A stretch of DNA of 22,812 nucleotides from Sphingomonas sp. (GCA_013812805.1 JACCSV010000107.1:1-22812), one strand, 5' to 3'. Numbered from the stretch's first letter, positions 6,775-15,507 are shown. Notes: generated by a model from the letters alone, not told the origin. Numbers and translations: made by a program.

Positions 6775-8820
6775 TTACTGGGTGCTCCGCCCGGTCCAGC
6801 GGTCCATCCAGCCCATCACCTCGTCATACCATTGGATCGAATTCTTGGGCTTCAGAACCCAGTGGTTCTCGTCCGGGTAGACCAGCAGCCGCGAGGGAAT
6901 GTTGCGCCGCTGCAGCGCGGTGAAGCTGGCCAGGCCCTGGCTGTAAGGAATTCGGTAATCCTTCTCGCCGGTGATGACGAGCATCGGCGTCTTCCAGGCG
7001 CTGACGTAATTGACCGGGTTCCAGCGCTCATAGGCGGCCGGGTCCTCGTAATAGGCCTTGCCGCCGTGCTCCCACTCGGTGAACCACAATTCTTCGGTCT
7101 CGTATGCCATCGCCCGCTGGTCGAAGACTCCGTCGTGCTGGATCAGGCATTTGAAGCGGTCGGGCCAGCGGCCGGCGATCCAGTTGATCATGTAGCCGCC
7201 GTAGGAAGCACCGAGCGCGCAGGCGTTGTTGGCGTCGAGCTGCGGGTCGTTGGCGGTGGCGAAGGCGAGGCCCTTTTGCAGATCCTCGAGCGGCTTGCCG
7301 CCCCAGTCATTGCGGATCGAATCGGTGAAGGCCTGGCCGTATCCAACTGAGCCGTGGAAATCGATGCTGACGACGCCGTAGCCCGGCGAGGCGAAAAGCC
7401 GCGGGTTCCAGCGGTACGACCAGCTGTTGCCGAAGCTGCCCTGCGGGCCGCCGTGAATGACGAACGCGATCGGGAGCTTGCCGGCCACGCGCCGCGGCTT
7501 GACCTTGATCCCCCAGACGCGGTCGTTGTTGGCGCCGGCAAAGCTGAACTTGTCGAAGCTGACCGGGTCGAGCTGGTCGATCAACGCCTTGTTGACCGCG
7601 GTGAGCTGGGCGACGCGGCCGCCGGCGTCGACCCGGTAGATGTCGTCGGGGGCCATGATGCTGTTCATCGTGTAGAGCACCGAGCCGTTCGCGAGCGGGA
7701 CAGCGTTGCCGGCATTGCCGTCCCTGGTCAGCCGCGTCGGCCGCCCGGTGGCGATGTCGACTCGATAGATCGGATGCTCGAGCACCTCCTGCACGGTGAC
7801 GATCAGGGCGCGGCCGTCGCTGGTCCAGGCGAGGCTTCCAACCGAGGCGTCCCAGCCCTCGGTTAGCGGGCGCACCTGGCCGCTGGCGATGTCGCGAAGC
7901 ATCACCACCTGGCGATCGGCTTCGTAGGTGGGGCGCGCCATGGCGACGTAGGCAAGCGTGCGGCCGTCGGGCGACACCGTCGGCAGGTTGTCCGTGCCGT
8001 CGTTGGCCGCGGTCAGGTTGGAAGGCGGTGCCGAGGCGTCGGAGGGCGAGGCGAAGATGTCGAGGTTGGTCGAGGTCGCCTCGATGCGGCCGGCCTCGCG
8101 AAGCGCGAAATAGACGGTGCGGCCGTCAGGCGAGAAGTTGATCTCCTCGCCGCCGCCAAACGGCTTAGCTGGTGTGTCACCGACTAGATCGCCCGTCAGC
8201 CGCACGCCGCCGCCGGTCAGGCGCCCGCCGGACAGCGGATAAGCGTAAATTCGCGACCGTTCGCCAGGGGTCACCCACGAGTCCCAGTGGCGGACGAACA
8301 GTTGATCATAGACCCGGCCCGATCCGTCGGGCTTGGCGGGCAAGGTGGTGGCGGCGCAGGCCAGGTCGGGGCAGTCGGGACGGTCCGCCCAAATGAGAAC
8401 CCGGTCGCCGCTCGGAGCGATCTTGAAGCCGGAAATCTCGGCGCCGAAGTCGCTAATCTGAGTCGCCGTGCCCCGCAGCGGGATTCGGAACAGCTGGGTG
8501 CGGTCGTTGACGCTCTTGAGGAAATAGATTGCGCCGTCCGGCCCGAACACCGCGCTGTTCGCGCCATCCGCACCGGCGACCGCTTGCGGCGCCGCGCCGC
8601 GTGCGCTCAGGTCGAGCAGGTAAAGCGGATTGCTGCGCTTGTTGGCGGCCAGGTCGGTCCTAGACAGCGTGAACAGCGCATAGCGTCCATCCGGCGATAC
8701 CGCCGGTGCGCCGAGCCGGCGCATCATGTGCATGTCGGTGGCGGTCATCGGACGAGCGATGGCGGGCGAGGCGGCGAGCGCTGCAACAGCGGTGGCGAGC
8801 AGGAGCGAGGTGCGGGTCAT
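6775..8820 (-). CDS. secreted S9-family serine peptidase (prolyl oligopeptidase type)
   Basis: 681 residues from the ATG at 8818-8820. The protein opens with a signal peptide (MTRTSLLLATAVAALAASPAIARP), so it acts in the periplasm or beyond. The N-terminal two thirds hold TolB/WD40-like propeller blades with repeated SPDGR motifs (for example SPDGRYALF, SPDGRTVYF, SPDGRTLAY). The C-terminal alpha/beta-hydrolase domain has the catalytic Ser539 in GASYGGYM, Asp621 in TGEKDYRIPY and His653 in DENHWVLKP. This plan matches dipeptidyl aminopeptidases/acylaminoacyl peptidases, which cut short peptides and are abundant in sphingomonads. A longer in-frame start at 8910 would overlap the popZ-like gene and place 30 non-signal residues in front, so I reject it. 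It starts 47 bp after the popZ-like stop and probably belongs to the same transcript. Confidence 0.94.
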   Translation of the reverse strand: MTRTSLLLATAVAALAASPAIARPMTATDMHMMRRLGAPAVSPDGRYALFTLSRTDLAANKRSNPLYLLDLSARGAAPQAVAGADGANSAVFGPDGAIYFLKSVNDRTQLFRIPLRGTATQISDFGAEISGFKIAPSGDRVLIWADRPDCPDLACAATTLPAKPDGSGRVYDQLFVRHWDSWVTPGERSRIYAYPLSGGRLTGGGVRLTGDLVGDTPAKPFGGGEEINFSPDGRTVYFALREAGRIEATSTNLDIFASPSDASAPPSNLTAANDGTDNLPTVSPDGRTLAYVAMARPTYEADRQVVMLRDIASGQVRPLTEGWDASVGSLAWTSDGRALIVTVQEVLEHPIYRVDIATGRPTRLTRDGNAGNAVPLANGSVLYTMNSIMAPDDIYRVDAGGRVAQLTAVNKALIDQLDPVSFDKFSFAGANNDRVWGIKVKPRRVAGKLPIAFVIHGGPQGSFGNSWSYRWNPRLFASPGYGVVSIDFHGSVGYGQAFTDSIRNDWGGKPLEDLQKGLAFATANDPQLDANNACALGASYGGYMINWIAGRWPDRFKCLIQHDGVFDQRAMAYETEELWFTEWEHGGKAYYEDPAAYERWNPVNYVSAWKTPMLVITGEKDYRIPYSQGLASFTALQRRNIPSRLLVYPDENHWVLKPKNSIQWYDEVMGWMDRWTGRSTQ

Positions 8821-8866
8821 GGATGCAGGCGTAGCGAGCGACGCGGCCGCCTTCAACCACGGGACG

Positions 8867-9283
8867 TCAGACCGGGCGGCCGGTGATCCTCGAGATTTCG
8901 CGGCGCACATGCTCGCTGACCATCTCCGGCAAATTATCCTCGAGCCACTGCTTGAGCATCGGCTTCAGCATCTCGCGGACCATCTCCTCCAGCGGGTTGA
9001 CCTGCGGTGGCGGCGGAACGCTGGCAGCGACGGCGGACAGCTCGTCGAGCGAATGGCGCGCCGTCTCGGCGACGTCCTGGTCGAGCAGCGGCGGGCCAAG
9101 ATCGATTCGGGCTGCGATTGGCTGGTCGAGCTCGAGGACGTCCTCTTCGGCGTCCGCGGGACCTTCCGCCTGATTGTGAGCCGCCATGTCGGTCGCCCCG
9201 CGCAGCTCCTTTTCGTCCGCGATCACCTTTTTGATCGAGGCGAGAATGTCTTCCATCGAGGGTTCGCGGCCAGGGGACTGCAT
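8867..9283 (-). CDS. popZ: PopZ-family (DUF2497) polar organizing protein
   Basis: 138 residues with the bipartite PopZ layout. A short N-terminal helix reads EPSMEDILASIKKVIADEK (residues 7-25), then comes an acidic, Pro-containing spacer (about 40-80), then a C-terminal helical domain with NPLEEMVREMLKPMLKQW followed by LEDNLPEMVSEHVRREI. In Caulobacter, PopZ self-assembles into a polar matrix; the C-terminal helices oligomerise, the N-terminal helix recruits partners, and the matrix anchors the origin via ParB and binds regulators. The C. crescentus protein is 177 residues, so this one is somewhat shorter, mainly in the acidic linker. It lies between the TolC-family gene (55 bp downstream of that stop) and the S9 peptidase. 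Family identity is strong; equivalence of function to Caulobacter PopZ is inference. Confidence 0.85.
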   Translation of the reverse strand: MQSPGREPSMEDILASIKKVIADEKELRGATDMAAHNQAEGPADAEEDVLELDQPIAARIDLGPPLLDQDVAETARHSLDELSAVAASVPPPPQVNPLEEMVREMLKPMLKQWLEDNLPEMVSEHVRREISRITGRPV

Positions 9284-9338
9284 GGATCGGAATATCGCCT
9301 ATCGCCGCGGGGAAGTCACCCCTGCCAGGGGTTTGACG

Positions 9339-10793
9339 TCAAGGCGCGTGCGGAGCCGGCAGCGGCTGCAGCTCCGCCGGGGTCAGCGTCCGGGTCGAGA
9401 CCGGCACATGCCGCGCGTCGCTCGACCAGTCGTTGATGCTTCCCGCCACCCGCCGGTAATTGCCCAGCGGGTCGTAGAGCGGACCGCCTTCGAGCCCGAG
9501 GTCGCGCGCTTCCGCCTGGCCCATCGCGTTGAGCAGCTGGAAACCGGCGACATAAGCGTTGCGCCGCGCGCTCACCAGCGACACCTGCGTGTTCAACAGC
9601 TCCTGCTCGGCATTGAGCACGTCGAGCACGGTGCGGGTCCCGACGGATCGCTCGGCACGCGCACCTTCCAGCGCAAGCTCGTTGGCGCGCACCGCGACCA
9701 GCGTTGATTCGATCGCATTGAGCGCGGCGCGGTAATTGGCGAAGGCGGAACGCGTGGTCGCGACCACCAACCGCTCGGTGCCGATCAACTGCTCGAGCAG
9801 CTGGCCTTCGAGCGCCTGCGCCTGGCGGATCCGGGCGGCCGGTGCGCCACCTTGGTAGAGCGGAATCCGCGCGTTCAGCCCGGCCGTCGTCTGAGTGCCG
9901 GTATCGGCAAGGTCGCGGCCGGTGAACGGGTCGGTACCGTTGCCTGCAAGGTTGTTCAGATAGGTGCCGCTGACCCCCGTGGAGACGGTCGGAAGCCGCC
10001 CCGCCCGAGCGACATTGACGTCGAAGCCGGAGGCTCGCGACTGGCGCTGCACGGCGATAATGTCCGGATTGTTTGCAAGCGCAATTCGAACCGCTTCGTC
10101 GGGACTGGTGGGCAGCGGCGGAAGCGGTGGCGGCGGGGCGAGCTCGCCTGGCCGGCGGCCGATCACCCGGCGATAATTCTCTTCGCTGGCGGAAAGCGTG
10201 CCGCGAGCGGTCGCAAGGTTCGACCGGCCGATCTCGAGCCGGGCTTCGGACTGGGCGACATCGGTTCGAGTGACGTCGCCGATCTCGAACCGGTCGCGGG
10301 TCGCCTCGAGGTTGGTCTGAAGCACCCGCACGTTATTCTCGTTGAGCTCGATGATCGCGCGGTCGCGGATGACATCCATGTACGCGGCGACCGCTTCGGT
10401 GAAGACGTCGCCTTCCACGGCCCGAAGCACGGCCCTCCCCGCCTCCACCCGGGTCTGGGCCGCGCGGATCGAGTTGCGGACGCTGCCGCCGTTGAACAAA
10501 GGATAGCTGACGTCGAGGCCGGCAGTGAGGTCGGGCCCCTTGCCGCCGACGTCGAGGATGCCGCTGCGGGCTAGGTCGCGGTTGAGGCCGGCGGTGGCGC
10601 TGACCTGCGGTCGCCCGGCGGCGCGAGCGATGGCGACGCTCGCGTCGGTCGCCCTTAGCGCCTGGCGCTGTGCAGCAAGGGTCGGATTGGTCCCGTAGGT
10701 CGCGACCAGCGCCTCGCGCAAGGTTTCGGCGGAGGCGGTTCCAGCGGCGAGCGCAACCAGCAGACTGCCGATCAAGAGCGGGCGACGGGTCAC
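9339..10793 (-). CDS. TolC-family outer-membrane efflux/secretion channel
   Basis: 484 residues from a GTG at 10791-10793. It has a signal peptide (VTRRPLLIGSLLVALAAGTASA) and then TLREALVATYGTNPTLAAQR, the usual TolC N-terminus. Two homologous halves of long helices follow, with motifs such as RFEIGDVTRTDVAQSEARL and RSVGTRTVLDVLNAEQELL at equivalent places in the two repeats. TolC trimers form the outer-membrane duct for type I secretion and RND/MFS drug pumps. The GTG is preferred over the upstream ATG at 10859 because that one would overlap the preceding pcm gene by 53 bp and disrupt the signal peptide, while GGGAG at 10799-10803 sits 5 nt before the GTG. It is 13 bp downstream of pcm, so the two are co-transcribed. 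No inner-membrane pump or adaptor is nearby, so it probably serves several systems. Confidence 0.93.
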   Translation of the reverse strand: MTRRPLLIGSLLVALAAGTASAETLREALVATYGTNPTLAAQRQALRATDASVAIARAAGRPQVSATAGLNRDLARSGILDVGGKGPDLTAGLDVSYPLFNGGSVRNSIRAAQTRVEAGRAVLRAVEGDVFTEAVAAYMDVIRDRAIIELNENNVRVLQTNLEATRDRFEIGDVTRTDVAQSEARLEIGRSNLATARGTLSASEENYRRVIGRRPGELAPPPPLPPLPTSPDEAVRIALANNPDIIAVQRQSRASGFDVNVARAGRLPTVSTGVSGTYLNNLAGNGTDPFTGRDLADTGTQTTAGLNARIPLYQGGAPAARIRQAQALEGQLLEQLIGTERLVVATTRSAFANYRAALNAIESTLVAVRANELALEGARAERSVGTRTVLDVLNAEQELLNTQVSLVSARRNAYVAGFQLLNAMGQAEARDLGLEGGPLYDPLGNYRRVAGSINDWSSDARHVPVSTRTLTPAELQPLPAPHAP

Positions 10794-10798
10794 TCGGG

Positions 10799-10803
10799 CT
10801 CCC
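10799..10803 (-). promoter_or_regulatory. ribosome-binding site fixing the GTG start of the TolC-family gene
   Basis: On the minus strand GGGAG lies 5 nt before the GTG at 10793. No comparable site precedes the upstream ATG at 10859, so this element decides the start. Confidence 0.6.
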
Positions 10804-10806
10804 AGC

Positions 10807-11466
10807 TTAAAAAGTGAATCCACGCGGCCTGACGAAGCCCGGCAGCGCCGCCGCGCCATAGTCCGCGATCGAATGCAGGCCGAAGCCGCTGCCGGCCCGG
10901 CGGCCGAGCACCAGCCGAGCGACGCCCTGCTCGACCAGCGACGTGCCGAGGCGGCCTGCCGGCGTCAGCTGGGCAATGATTGCGTCGGGGATATATTCGA
11001 TGGCGCCGTCGATCAGGATGAAATCGTAGGGCGCCGCTTTCTTCCAGCCCTGCTCGAGCGGACCTTCGACGACGGTGATGCCGTGCGCCCGCGCCTCAGA
11101 CGCGAGCGCCGAGTCGCTTTCGAGACCGATGACGGTCGCGCCCAGGGCCGTAATGATGGTCGCGGAATAGCCGGTGCCGCAGCCGACGACCAGCGCCCGC
11201 TCGCCAGGGCCGGGCGCGATTTCCGTCAGCAGCAGGCCAAGCACCGTCGCGCCCGACATCAGCCGCCCGCCGCCGATCGGCACCGCACGGTCGCTGTACG
11301 CCAGCGGGCGCGCCTCGGCAGCGACGAACGTCTCGCGCGCAATCGTCCCCATCGCCTCGACCACCGCCGGGTTGTTAACGCCTTGCGGGCGCAACTGGCT
11401 GTCGATCATCGTTGCTCGGGACGCCGAATAATCGGGAACGGGCGAGTGAATGGTCATGAGTGTCAT
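10807..11466 (-). CDS. pcm: protein-L-isoaspartate O-methyltransferase family protein
   Basis: 219 residues, the usual length for bacterial Pcm. It is a Rossmann-type S-adenosylmethionine-dependent methyltransferase. SAM motif I is seen as ALVVGCGTGYSATII (about residues 91-105), preceded by the family's helix SGATVLGLLLTEIAPGPGER and followed by the acidic GLESD after the second strand and YDFILIDGAIE for the next motif. The N-terminal MIDSQLRPQGVNNPAVVEAM is typical of the alphaproteobacterial branch. Pcm methylates L-isoaspartyl residues in aged proteins so that they can revert to aspartate. Here the normal ISQP-like substrate segment reads MSGATV, so this may be a divergent member with another methyl acceptor. 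It is the first gene of the pcm-tolC-popZ run. ATGs at 11466 and 11457 are both possible; neither has a clear ribosome site. Confidence 0.88.
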   Translation of the reverse strand: MTLMTIHSPVPDYSASRATMIDSQLRPQGVNNPAVVEAMGTIARETFVAAEARPLAYSDRAVPIGGGRLMSGATVLGLLLTEIAPGPGERALVVGCGTGYSATIITALGATVIGLESDSALASEARAHGITVVEGPLEQGWKKAAPYDFILIDGAIEYIPDAIIAQLTPAGRLGTSLVEQGVARLVLGRRAGSGFGLHSIADYGAAALPGFVRPRGFTF

Positions 11467-11622
11467 ATGCCGCTAATACACTACGGATACAAGCTGCTCT
11501 TATCGGCAGCAGCCCCTTGCGCCAAGCAAGGGCCACCGCCGTTGGTCGAAATTGCACTCGCCGTTGCCCGTGGGCCATCCCCCTTGACCGCCGCTGCAAA
11601 GCCCCCGACATGCGTTTCCCGC

Positions 11623-11696
11623 GGCCCGATGGCGGAGTGGTTACGCAGAGGACTGCAAATCCTTGCACGCCGGTTCGATTCCGGCTCGGGCCTCCA
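11623..11696 (+). tRNA. tRNA-Cys (anticodon GCA)
   Basis: A 74-nt cloverleaf can be drawn by eye. The acceptor stem GGCCCGA (11623-11629) pairs with TCGGGCC (11686-11692), followed by the discriminator T and an encoded CCA (11694-11696). The anticodon stem GAGGA/TCCTT encloses the loop CTGCAAA with GCA at 11655-11657. The T arm GCCGG-TTCGATT-CCGGC is perfect. It is divergent from pcm and is the last clearly conserved core gene before an accessory stretch. Confidence 0.95.
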
Positions 11697-11707
11697 CCCA
11701 CATTCCC

Positions 11708-11727
11708 CAGAGTTAAGTCTCTGTTTT
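11708..11727 (+). terminator. possible weak intrinsic terminator after tRNA-Cys
   Basis: A 5-bp stem CAGAG (11708-11712) / CTCTG (11719-11723) with a 6-nt loop is followed by TTTT. Placement 12 bp after the tRNA end fits, but the stem is short and AT-poor strength is limited. Confidence 0.35.
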
Positions 11728-12137
11728 GCCTTAGGGAAAACTGGCGCAGTTCCGCGGGAATTGAGCGCAGTATCCGTGCGCAGAGACTGGGCTCGGGTAG
11801 GCGCTGTCTCTAGATCCGATGCTCGAGTCTCTGCCGGCAAATTCCGCCGCACGGTTTGACCGTAGCTATACTCACCGAAGCCGCGCTTCGTCCGTTTTTG
11901 AACAGTAAGTGTCCGCCACCGGACAGTCGTGCCTGAGGGCTCCCCCACTTGGCTTCGATAGCTCCCTGCTGACTGCATCTTCATCGGCCGTAGTGCTGCA
12001 AGTGCCGTGCCAAGCTTTGATGTCCGCTTTCGACCCTTGGCCGACATTGGGCTGATGGCAGCTTTGCGCCACAAGCGGACATTCAGCTTTGAAAAGTCGA
12101 TTACCTAAAGCGGACCCCGAAATTCGACCGCTTCGAG
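11728..12137. other. 410-bp gap without a convincing gene; repeat debris
   Basis: Open frames here (on the minus strand to 12074 and 12165) run through the tRNA or through repeat sequence and have no family features, so I do not call them. The stretch contains a small hairpin TGTCCG-CCAC-CGGACA at 11910-11925 and a dispersed-repeat segment at 12019-12083. It looks like eroded mobile or repeat sequence between the tRNA and the regulator gene. Confidence 0.55.
12019..12083. repeat. dispersed sphingomonad-type repeat, copy A
   Basis: The segment 12019-12051 has CCGCTTTCGACCCTTGGCCG followed by ACATTGGG, and AAGCGGACATT follows in opposite sense at 12073-12083, giving a GTCCGCTT ... AAGCGGAC inverted pair. 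A related copy, with CTGCTTTCGACCCATTGCGG followed by ACATC, is at 15708-15741, and AAGCGGACATT recurs at 19872-19882. I recall such units as common in sphingomonad intergenic DNA, but this is from memory. Confidence 0.55.
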
Positions 12138-14228
12138 CTATGGACGTGTAGAAAGCTGCGTCCAAGCGAGGTCGTTGGCCGTCTCGCGGTCTCGGGTGTA
12201 GGCGACTGAGCGGCCGTTCATGCCTAGAGACAGCGCGCCGCCGTAATAATCATTAATGCGGCCCGCAAGCCGTATCGCACCTGATTTCATATCGAGGCGA
12301 TGGACTAAAGCGGAGCCAGGAGTTTCCTCCACAAGGTAGAGGGCGTCCGGTGCCGGAAGCAGCGCGACGAGGCCGGCGGTGGAAGCGAGGCGGAATTGTC
12401 GTATACTGCCTCGGCCGGGCACAATCTGAAGAAGCATGTTTCCGCGCGCAGGGACAGCGAAAATCGAGCGGCCATCGGCAGCGACGGCGGCAAGGCGCAA
12501 GCCCGGCGCTGGAATTGGACGCCTCTTCCGCTCTGCCAAATTGAGCTCCTCCAGCCGCCAAATCCCGGTGTCAGCGGTCAGGAGGAACACAGCATGTCCG
12601 CCGCCCCCCCAGCCGATCGGGATGAGCCCCTCAGCGTTCCGAAGCAGGCGGACCGGGTCCGCACCCGAAGCCGGGGCTGTGTAGAGCGTCGAAGCCCCGT
12701 CCTTCTCCGCCACAAACGCCAGCCGGGCCCCGTCAGGGGACCATGAGATATTGCGGATCTCACTTGTCGAGAGGTTTGTGCGCCGCTGTGCCTCCCCACG
12801 CCACGATTGGATCCATATCTCAGGCGAGCCGGAACGCTCGGAGACGAAAGCCAGTCGGTTGCCGCCCGGTGCGTAGGCAGGTTCGTAATCGCGCGATGTT
12901 GAAAGGATCAGGGGTGCTGCCGTGTTTCGGACGAGATCTGCACTCCACACGTCGCTATCCTGCTCCACCTCCTCCACAGCAATTCGCCCGTCTCTCGAAA
13001 TCGAAGGGTTGAAAACGTCGCCGCCTTCGACGGGATAGACCTCCGGAGATTTGCTCCCGTCCGCTTGAAGGCGCCACAGCCCGAAACGGCGACCGGACTT
13101 GGCCGAGAATACTAACGATTCCCCATCCGGCGCCCAATCCAGTCCCCTGAGCTGCTGCGCAGGCGCAGGCAGTATTTTCGCGGCGCTCCCCGGCTGGAGA
13201 TCCACAACGGCGATTTGTTGGCGTTCAAGCTGGTCTCTGCGAAGGAAGGCGAGGCGCCTGCCGTCGGGGGAGAAGACCGGCTTTACGTCGCCAGCCGAAC
13301 TGTCGCTGCGGGCAACGGGGCGAACTGCCTTCGAGACAACATCAATGAGGACGATCCCCGGGGTCTCGCCAGGTGCCGCATCGGAAAAAGCGAGCGTGCG
13401 GCCATCGGGGCTCCAGTCGAGACCGTAGGACCAAGACGGAAGATCAATGAATTTGACGAGCTGGCCGCCTTTCGAAGGGACGACGTAGATCGCTGCGGCA
13501 TCGCCCTGCGCGCCCACGAAGGCAATACGATCTCCTGTGGGGGACCATACGGGGTGCCCCTTGCTGAGGGCGCTGCCCGTCAGGCGGAGCGGGCCTCCTC
13601 CTTCCAGATCCCGCACCAGCAAATCGTAGCCGCTGTCGCGGGATGCAAGATAGGCTATTCGCTTTCCGTCAAGCGAGATTGCGGGATCGATCTCCCGGCC
13701 TGGCTCGCTGGTGATCGGTACCAACGGGCCCAAAGCTAGCTGATGGACGGAAGGTTTGACCGCCAGGTAGAGGAATATTGCGGCGATACCCGCGAGAAGC
13801 AGGAGCAGCGGCCATGAAGGCACCCAGCGACCCCTTGGTTCCGGTCGGGAGGCAGGGGCGGCTTCTGCAAGAGCCGCGGTCACCGGGGCTATGAGGCAAT
13901 AACCGCCCTTGTGAACAGTCTGGAGATAGCGGGGGGCTTTCGGGTCATCTCCCAATGCCCGGCGGAGTTGAGAAACGGCGCGTGAGAGCGCCTCTTCGTT
14001 CACGATGGTGTCTGGCCAAACCGCATCAAGCAGCTCTTGGCGCAGAAGCGGGCGGCCCGGCGCTGCTGCAAGCGTCGCGAGCAGGCGCATCACGAGCGGC
14101 TCCAGCTTAAGGATTTCGGAATTTCGGCGGATCCGATTCCACGCGGGCTGGGCGACCCACTCGCCAATCTGGAAGGGCGCAATGCAAGGCTCAATAGTGT
14201 CAGCCTGAAGTGGAGCGGGATCAGTCAT
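12138..14228 (-). CDS. CadC-like membrane transcriptional regulator with PD40/TolB-type propeller sensor domain
   Basis: 696 residues. Residues about 17-116 form an OmpR/PhoB-type winged helix: ILKLEPLVMRLLATLAAAPG, then RQELLDAVWPDTIVNEEALS and VSQLRRALGDDPKAPRYLQT ending in VHKGGYCLIAPV, the classic CadC/ToxR DNA-binding domain. A single membrane helix (about 137-157, VPSWPLLLLLAGIAAIFLYL) follows. The rest (about 170-690) is a set of propeller blades with repeated SPDGxR/LAF motifs (SPTGDRIAFV, SPDGRTLAFS, SPDGRRLAFL, SPDGARLAFV), as in TolB. The plan is a one-component regulator that reads a periplasmic signal through the propeller and binds DNA in the cytoplasm without a phosphorelay. 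No PAS or receiver domain. It is divergent, 88 bp away, from a secreted serine hydrolase, its likeliest target. The ATG at 14226-14228 lacks a good ribosome site. Confidence 0.88.
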   Translation of the reverse strand: MTDPAPLQADTIEPCIAPFQIGEWVAQPAWNRIRRNSEILKLEPLVMRLLATLAAAPGRPLLRQELLDAVWPDTIVNEEALSRAVSQLRRALGDDPKAPRYLQTVHKGGYCLIAPVTAALAEAAPASRPEPRGRWVPSWPLLLLLAGIAAIFLYLAVKPSVHQLALGPLVPITSEPGREIDPAISLDGKRIAYLASRDSGYDLLVRDLEGGGPLRLTGSALSKGHPVWSPTGDRIAFVGAQGDAAAIYVVPSKGGQLVKFIDLPSWSYGLDWSPDGRTLAFSDAAPGETPGIVLIDVVSKAVRPVARSDSSAGDVKPVFSPDGRRLAFLRRDQLERQQIAVVDLQPGSAAKILPAPAQQLRGLDWAPDGESLVFSAKSGRRFGLWRLQADGSKSPEVYPVEGGDVFNPSISRDGRIAVEEVEQDSDVWSADLVRNTAAPLILSTSRDYEPAYAPGGNRLAFVSERSGSPEIWIQSWRGEAQRRTNLSTSEIRNISWSPDGARLAFVAEKDGASTLYTAPASGADPVRLLRNAEGLIPIGWGGGGHAVFLLTADTGIWRLEELNLAERKRRPIPAPGLRLAAVAADGRSIFAVPARGNMLLQIVPGRGSIRQFRLASTAGLVALLPAPDALYLVEETPGSALVHRLDMKSGAIRLAGRINDYYGGALSLGMNGRSVAYTRDRETANDLAWTQLSTRP

Positions 14229-14316
14229 CAGGAAAAAAAGAGCTTTTCATCATCGATCCGCAGGATTGGAGGTGGCAAAGCCTATTAGCCTTGGCGTCCA
14301 CTGACCAGTCACAGAA
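14229..14316. promoter_or_regulatory. divergent control region between regulator and serine hydrolase
   Basis: 88 bp separate the two starts, so both promoters and any binding site for the CadC-like protein should be here. It is AT-richer on the regulator side (GGAAAAAAAGAGCTTTTCAT near 14231-14250), which includes a small AAAGAGCTTTT palindrome at about 14236-14246. I see no convincing -35/-10 pair. Confidence 0.4.
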
Positions 14317-15507
14317 ATGGATGGATGCCCCATGTACCCGCTCACAACCCGAATTGCACAGCTCATGCCCGCACTCGTGCTAACGTCGGCTTGCGCTGCG
14401 CCTATGGTTGCGCGCACGCCGGCCGTTGCCACCTCGCAGGCTTGCAAAGCCACGGACGCCGAACTGCTCGCAGCGATCCGCTCGGTTCACGACAAACAGA
14501 AGAATGTCGGCGTCCAGGCAGCCATCCACCTGAACGGCCGCACCGTATTCTCAAAAGGCTATGGCCTAGCGGATCGGGACAGCAAAGTACCGGTCACGCG
14601 CGATACGGTCTTTCCTGTCGCCAGCATCACCAAGGCTTTTACAGGCGTCGCCACACTGAAGGCCCATGCAGCTGGAAACATCGATTTGGATAAACCCATC
14701 CAAGGCTATGTTCCCGAATTCCCAGTCAAGCCGGAACTCGCGGTCACACCCCGCCGGCTGGCCGCCCACCGTGCCGGAATTCGCCATTGGGGACCTGAGA
14801 GAGAAGCTCTCTTTTTGCGTCACTTCGAGCGGCTTAACCAGATATTGCCCTCGTTCAAGGACGACCCGCTGCGCGCTCAAGCCGGCGCGGAATATCAATA
14901 TTCGAGCTACGGATACAACCTGCTTGGTCTGGCCGTGGAACGCGTAACGGGCGTGCCTTTCACGGACTATGTTTGGAGGCAGATCCTTCAGCCTCTAGGC
15001 CTATCACATACTCGTTTCGACGATGCCCGGAGACCCGCCGCAACGACGAAGCTCTACAGCTTCTACGACCTTAAGACTTACGCGGACCTACCGGAGGCGA
15101 TACCCGTGCCGTTAATGGATTATTCGCACAATATGGCCGGTGGGAATATGAGCACTACGTCGGAGGACCTAGTGAAATTCGGGGCCGCTCTATTCCGGCC
15201 GGGCTTCCTTCCGCGCAGTCAGTACGACCTGCTCTTCTCGCAGCCCACTTTCGGCGGCGAGGCGTCGCCCATGACCTTCGGCTTCTTTACGCAGGAAGCC
15301 GGAGCCGAACGGCGCTTGAGCATCAGCGGCTCTAATCCCGGCTTCCAGGCTGGGTTGATGATTTACCCGGACCGGAGAGTGGCGGTCGCCGTGCTTTCGA
15401 ACACGTGGGGCGTAGGCTCGAGGTCGGGAGACATGGTCAACGCACTCCCCAAGCAGCTGGCCGATCTATGCGCTCCCGTTGCACCGCCAGCCGCATCGGC
15501 GGGCTAA
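14317..15507 (+). CDS. exported serine hydrolase of the beta-lactamase/LACTB-like family
   Basis: 396 residues from the first ATG. An N-terminal hydrophobic segment (LMPALVLTSACAAP, about residues 16-29) indicates export; the Cys in TSAC could be a lipoprotein site but the lipobox lacks the usual Leu at -3. The fold is class C beta-lactamase/penicillin-binding-protein-like. The nucleophile motif SITK (103-106, in FPVASITKAFTG) has the serine and lysine; the second motif reads YSS (about 195-197, in YQYSSYGYNLLG) instead of YxN, as in LACTB-like members; a Gly-rich SGSNPGF sits where the KTG/HxG motif belongs. Such proteins are usually peptidases, esterases or D-amino-acid-peptide hydrolases rather than antibiotic-resistance enzymes. 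ATGs at 14317 and 14332 are both possible; GGATGG before 14332 may serve as a weak ribosome site. It is divergent from the CadC-like regulator. Confidence 0.87.
   Translation: MDGCPMYPLTTRIAQLMPALVLTSACAAPMVARTPAVATSQACKATDAELLAAIRSVHDKQKNVGVQAAIHLNGRTVFSKGYGLADRDSKVPVTRDTVFPVASITKAFTGVATLKAHAAGNIDLDKPIQGYVPEFPVKPELAVTPRRLAAHRAGIRHWGPEREALFLRHFERLNQILPSFKDDPLRAQAGAEYQYSSYGYNLLGLAVERVTGVPFTDYVWRQILQPLGLSHTRFDDARRPAATTKLYSFYDLKTYADLPEAIPVPLMDYSHNMAGGNMSTTSEDLVKFGAALFRPGFLPRSQYDLLFSQPTFGGEASPMTFGFFTQEAGAERRLSISGSNPGFQAGLMIYPDRRVAVAVLSNTWGVGSRSGDMVNALPKQLADLCAPVAPPAASAG

Noticed and set aside
10873..11859. 328-codon plus-strand frame spanning pcm and tRNA-Cys
   Set aside because: It runs antisense through pcm and straight through a perfect tRNA gene, with no recognisable domain.
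11481..12165. Minus-strand frames of 197 and 97 codons beside the tRNA
   Set aside because: The first overlaps the tRNA on the opposite strand and both consist largely of dispersed-repeat sequence; no ribosome site or family features.
14317..15507. Antibiotic-resistance beta-lactamase
   Set aside because: The SxxK motif is present but the second motif is YSS rather than YxN and the third is not a clear KTG; LACTB-like hydrolase is a safer call.
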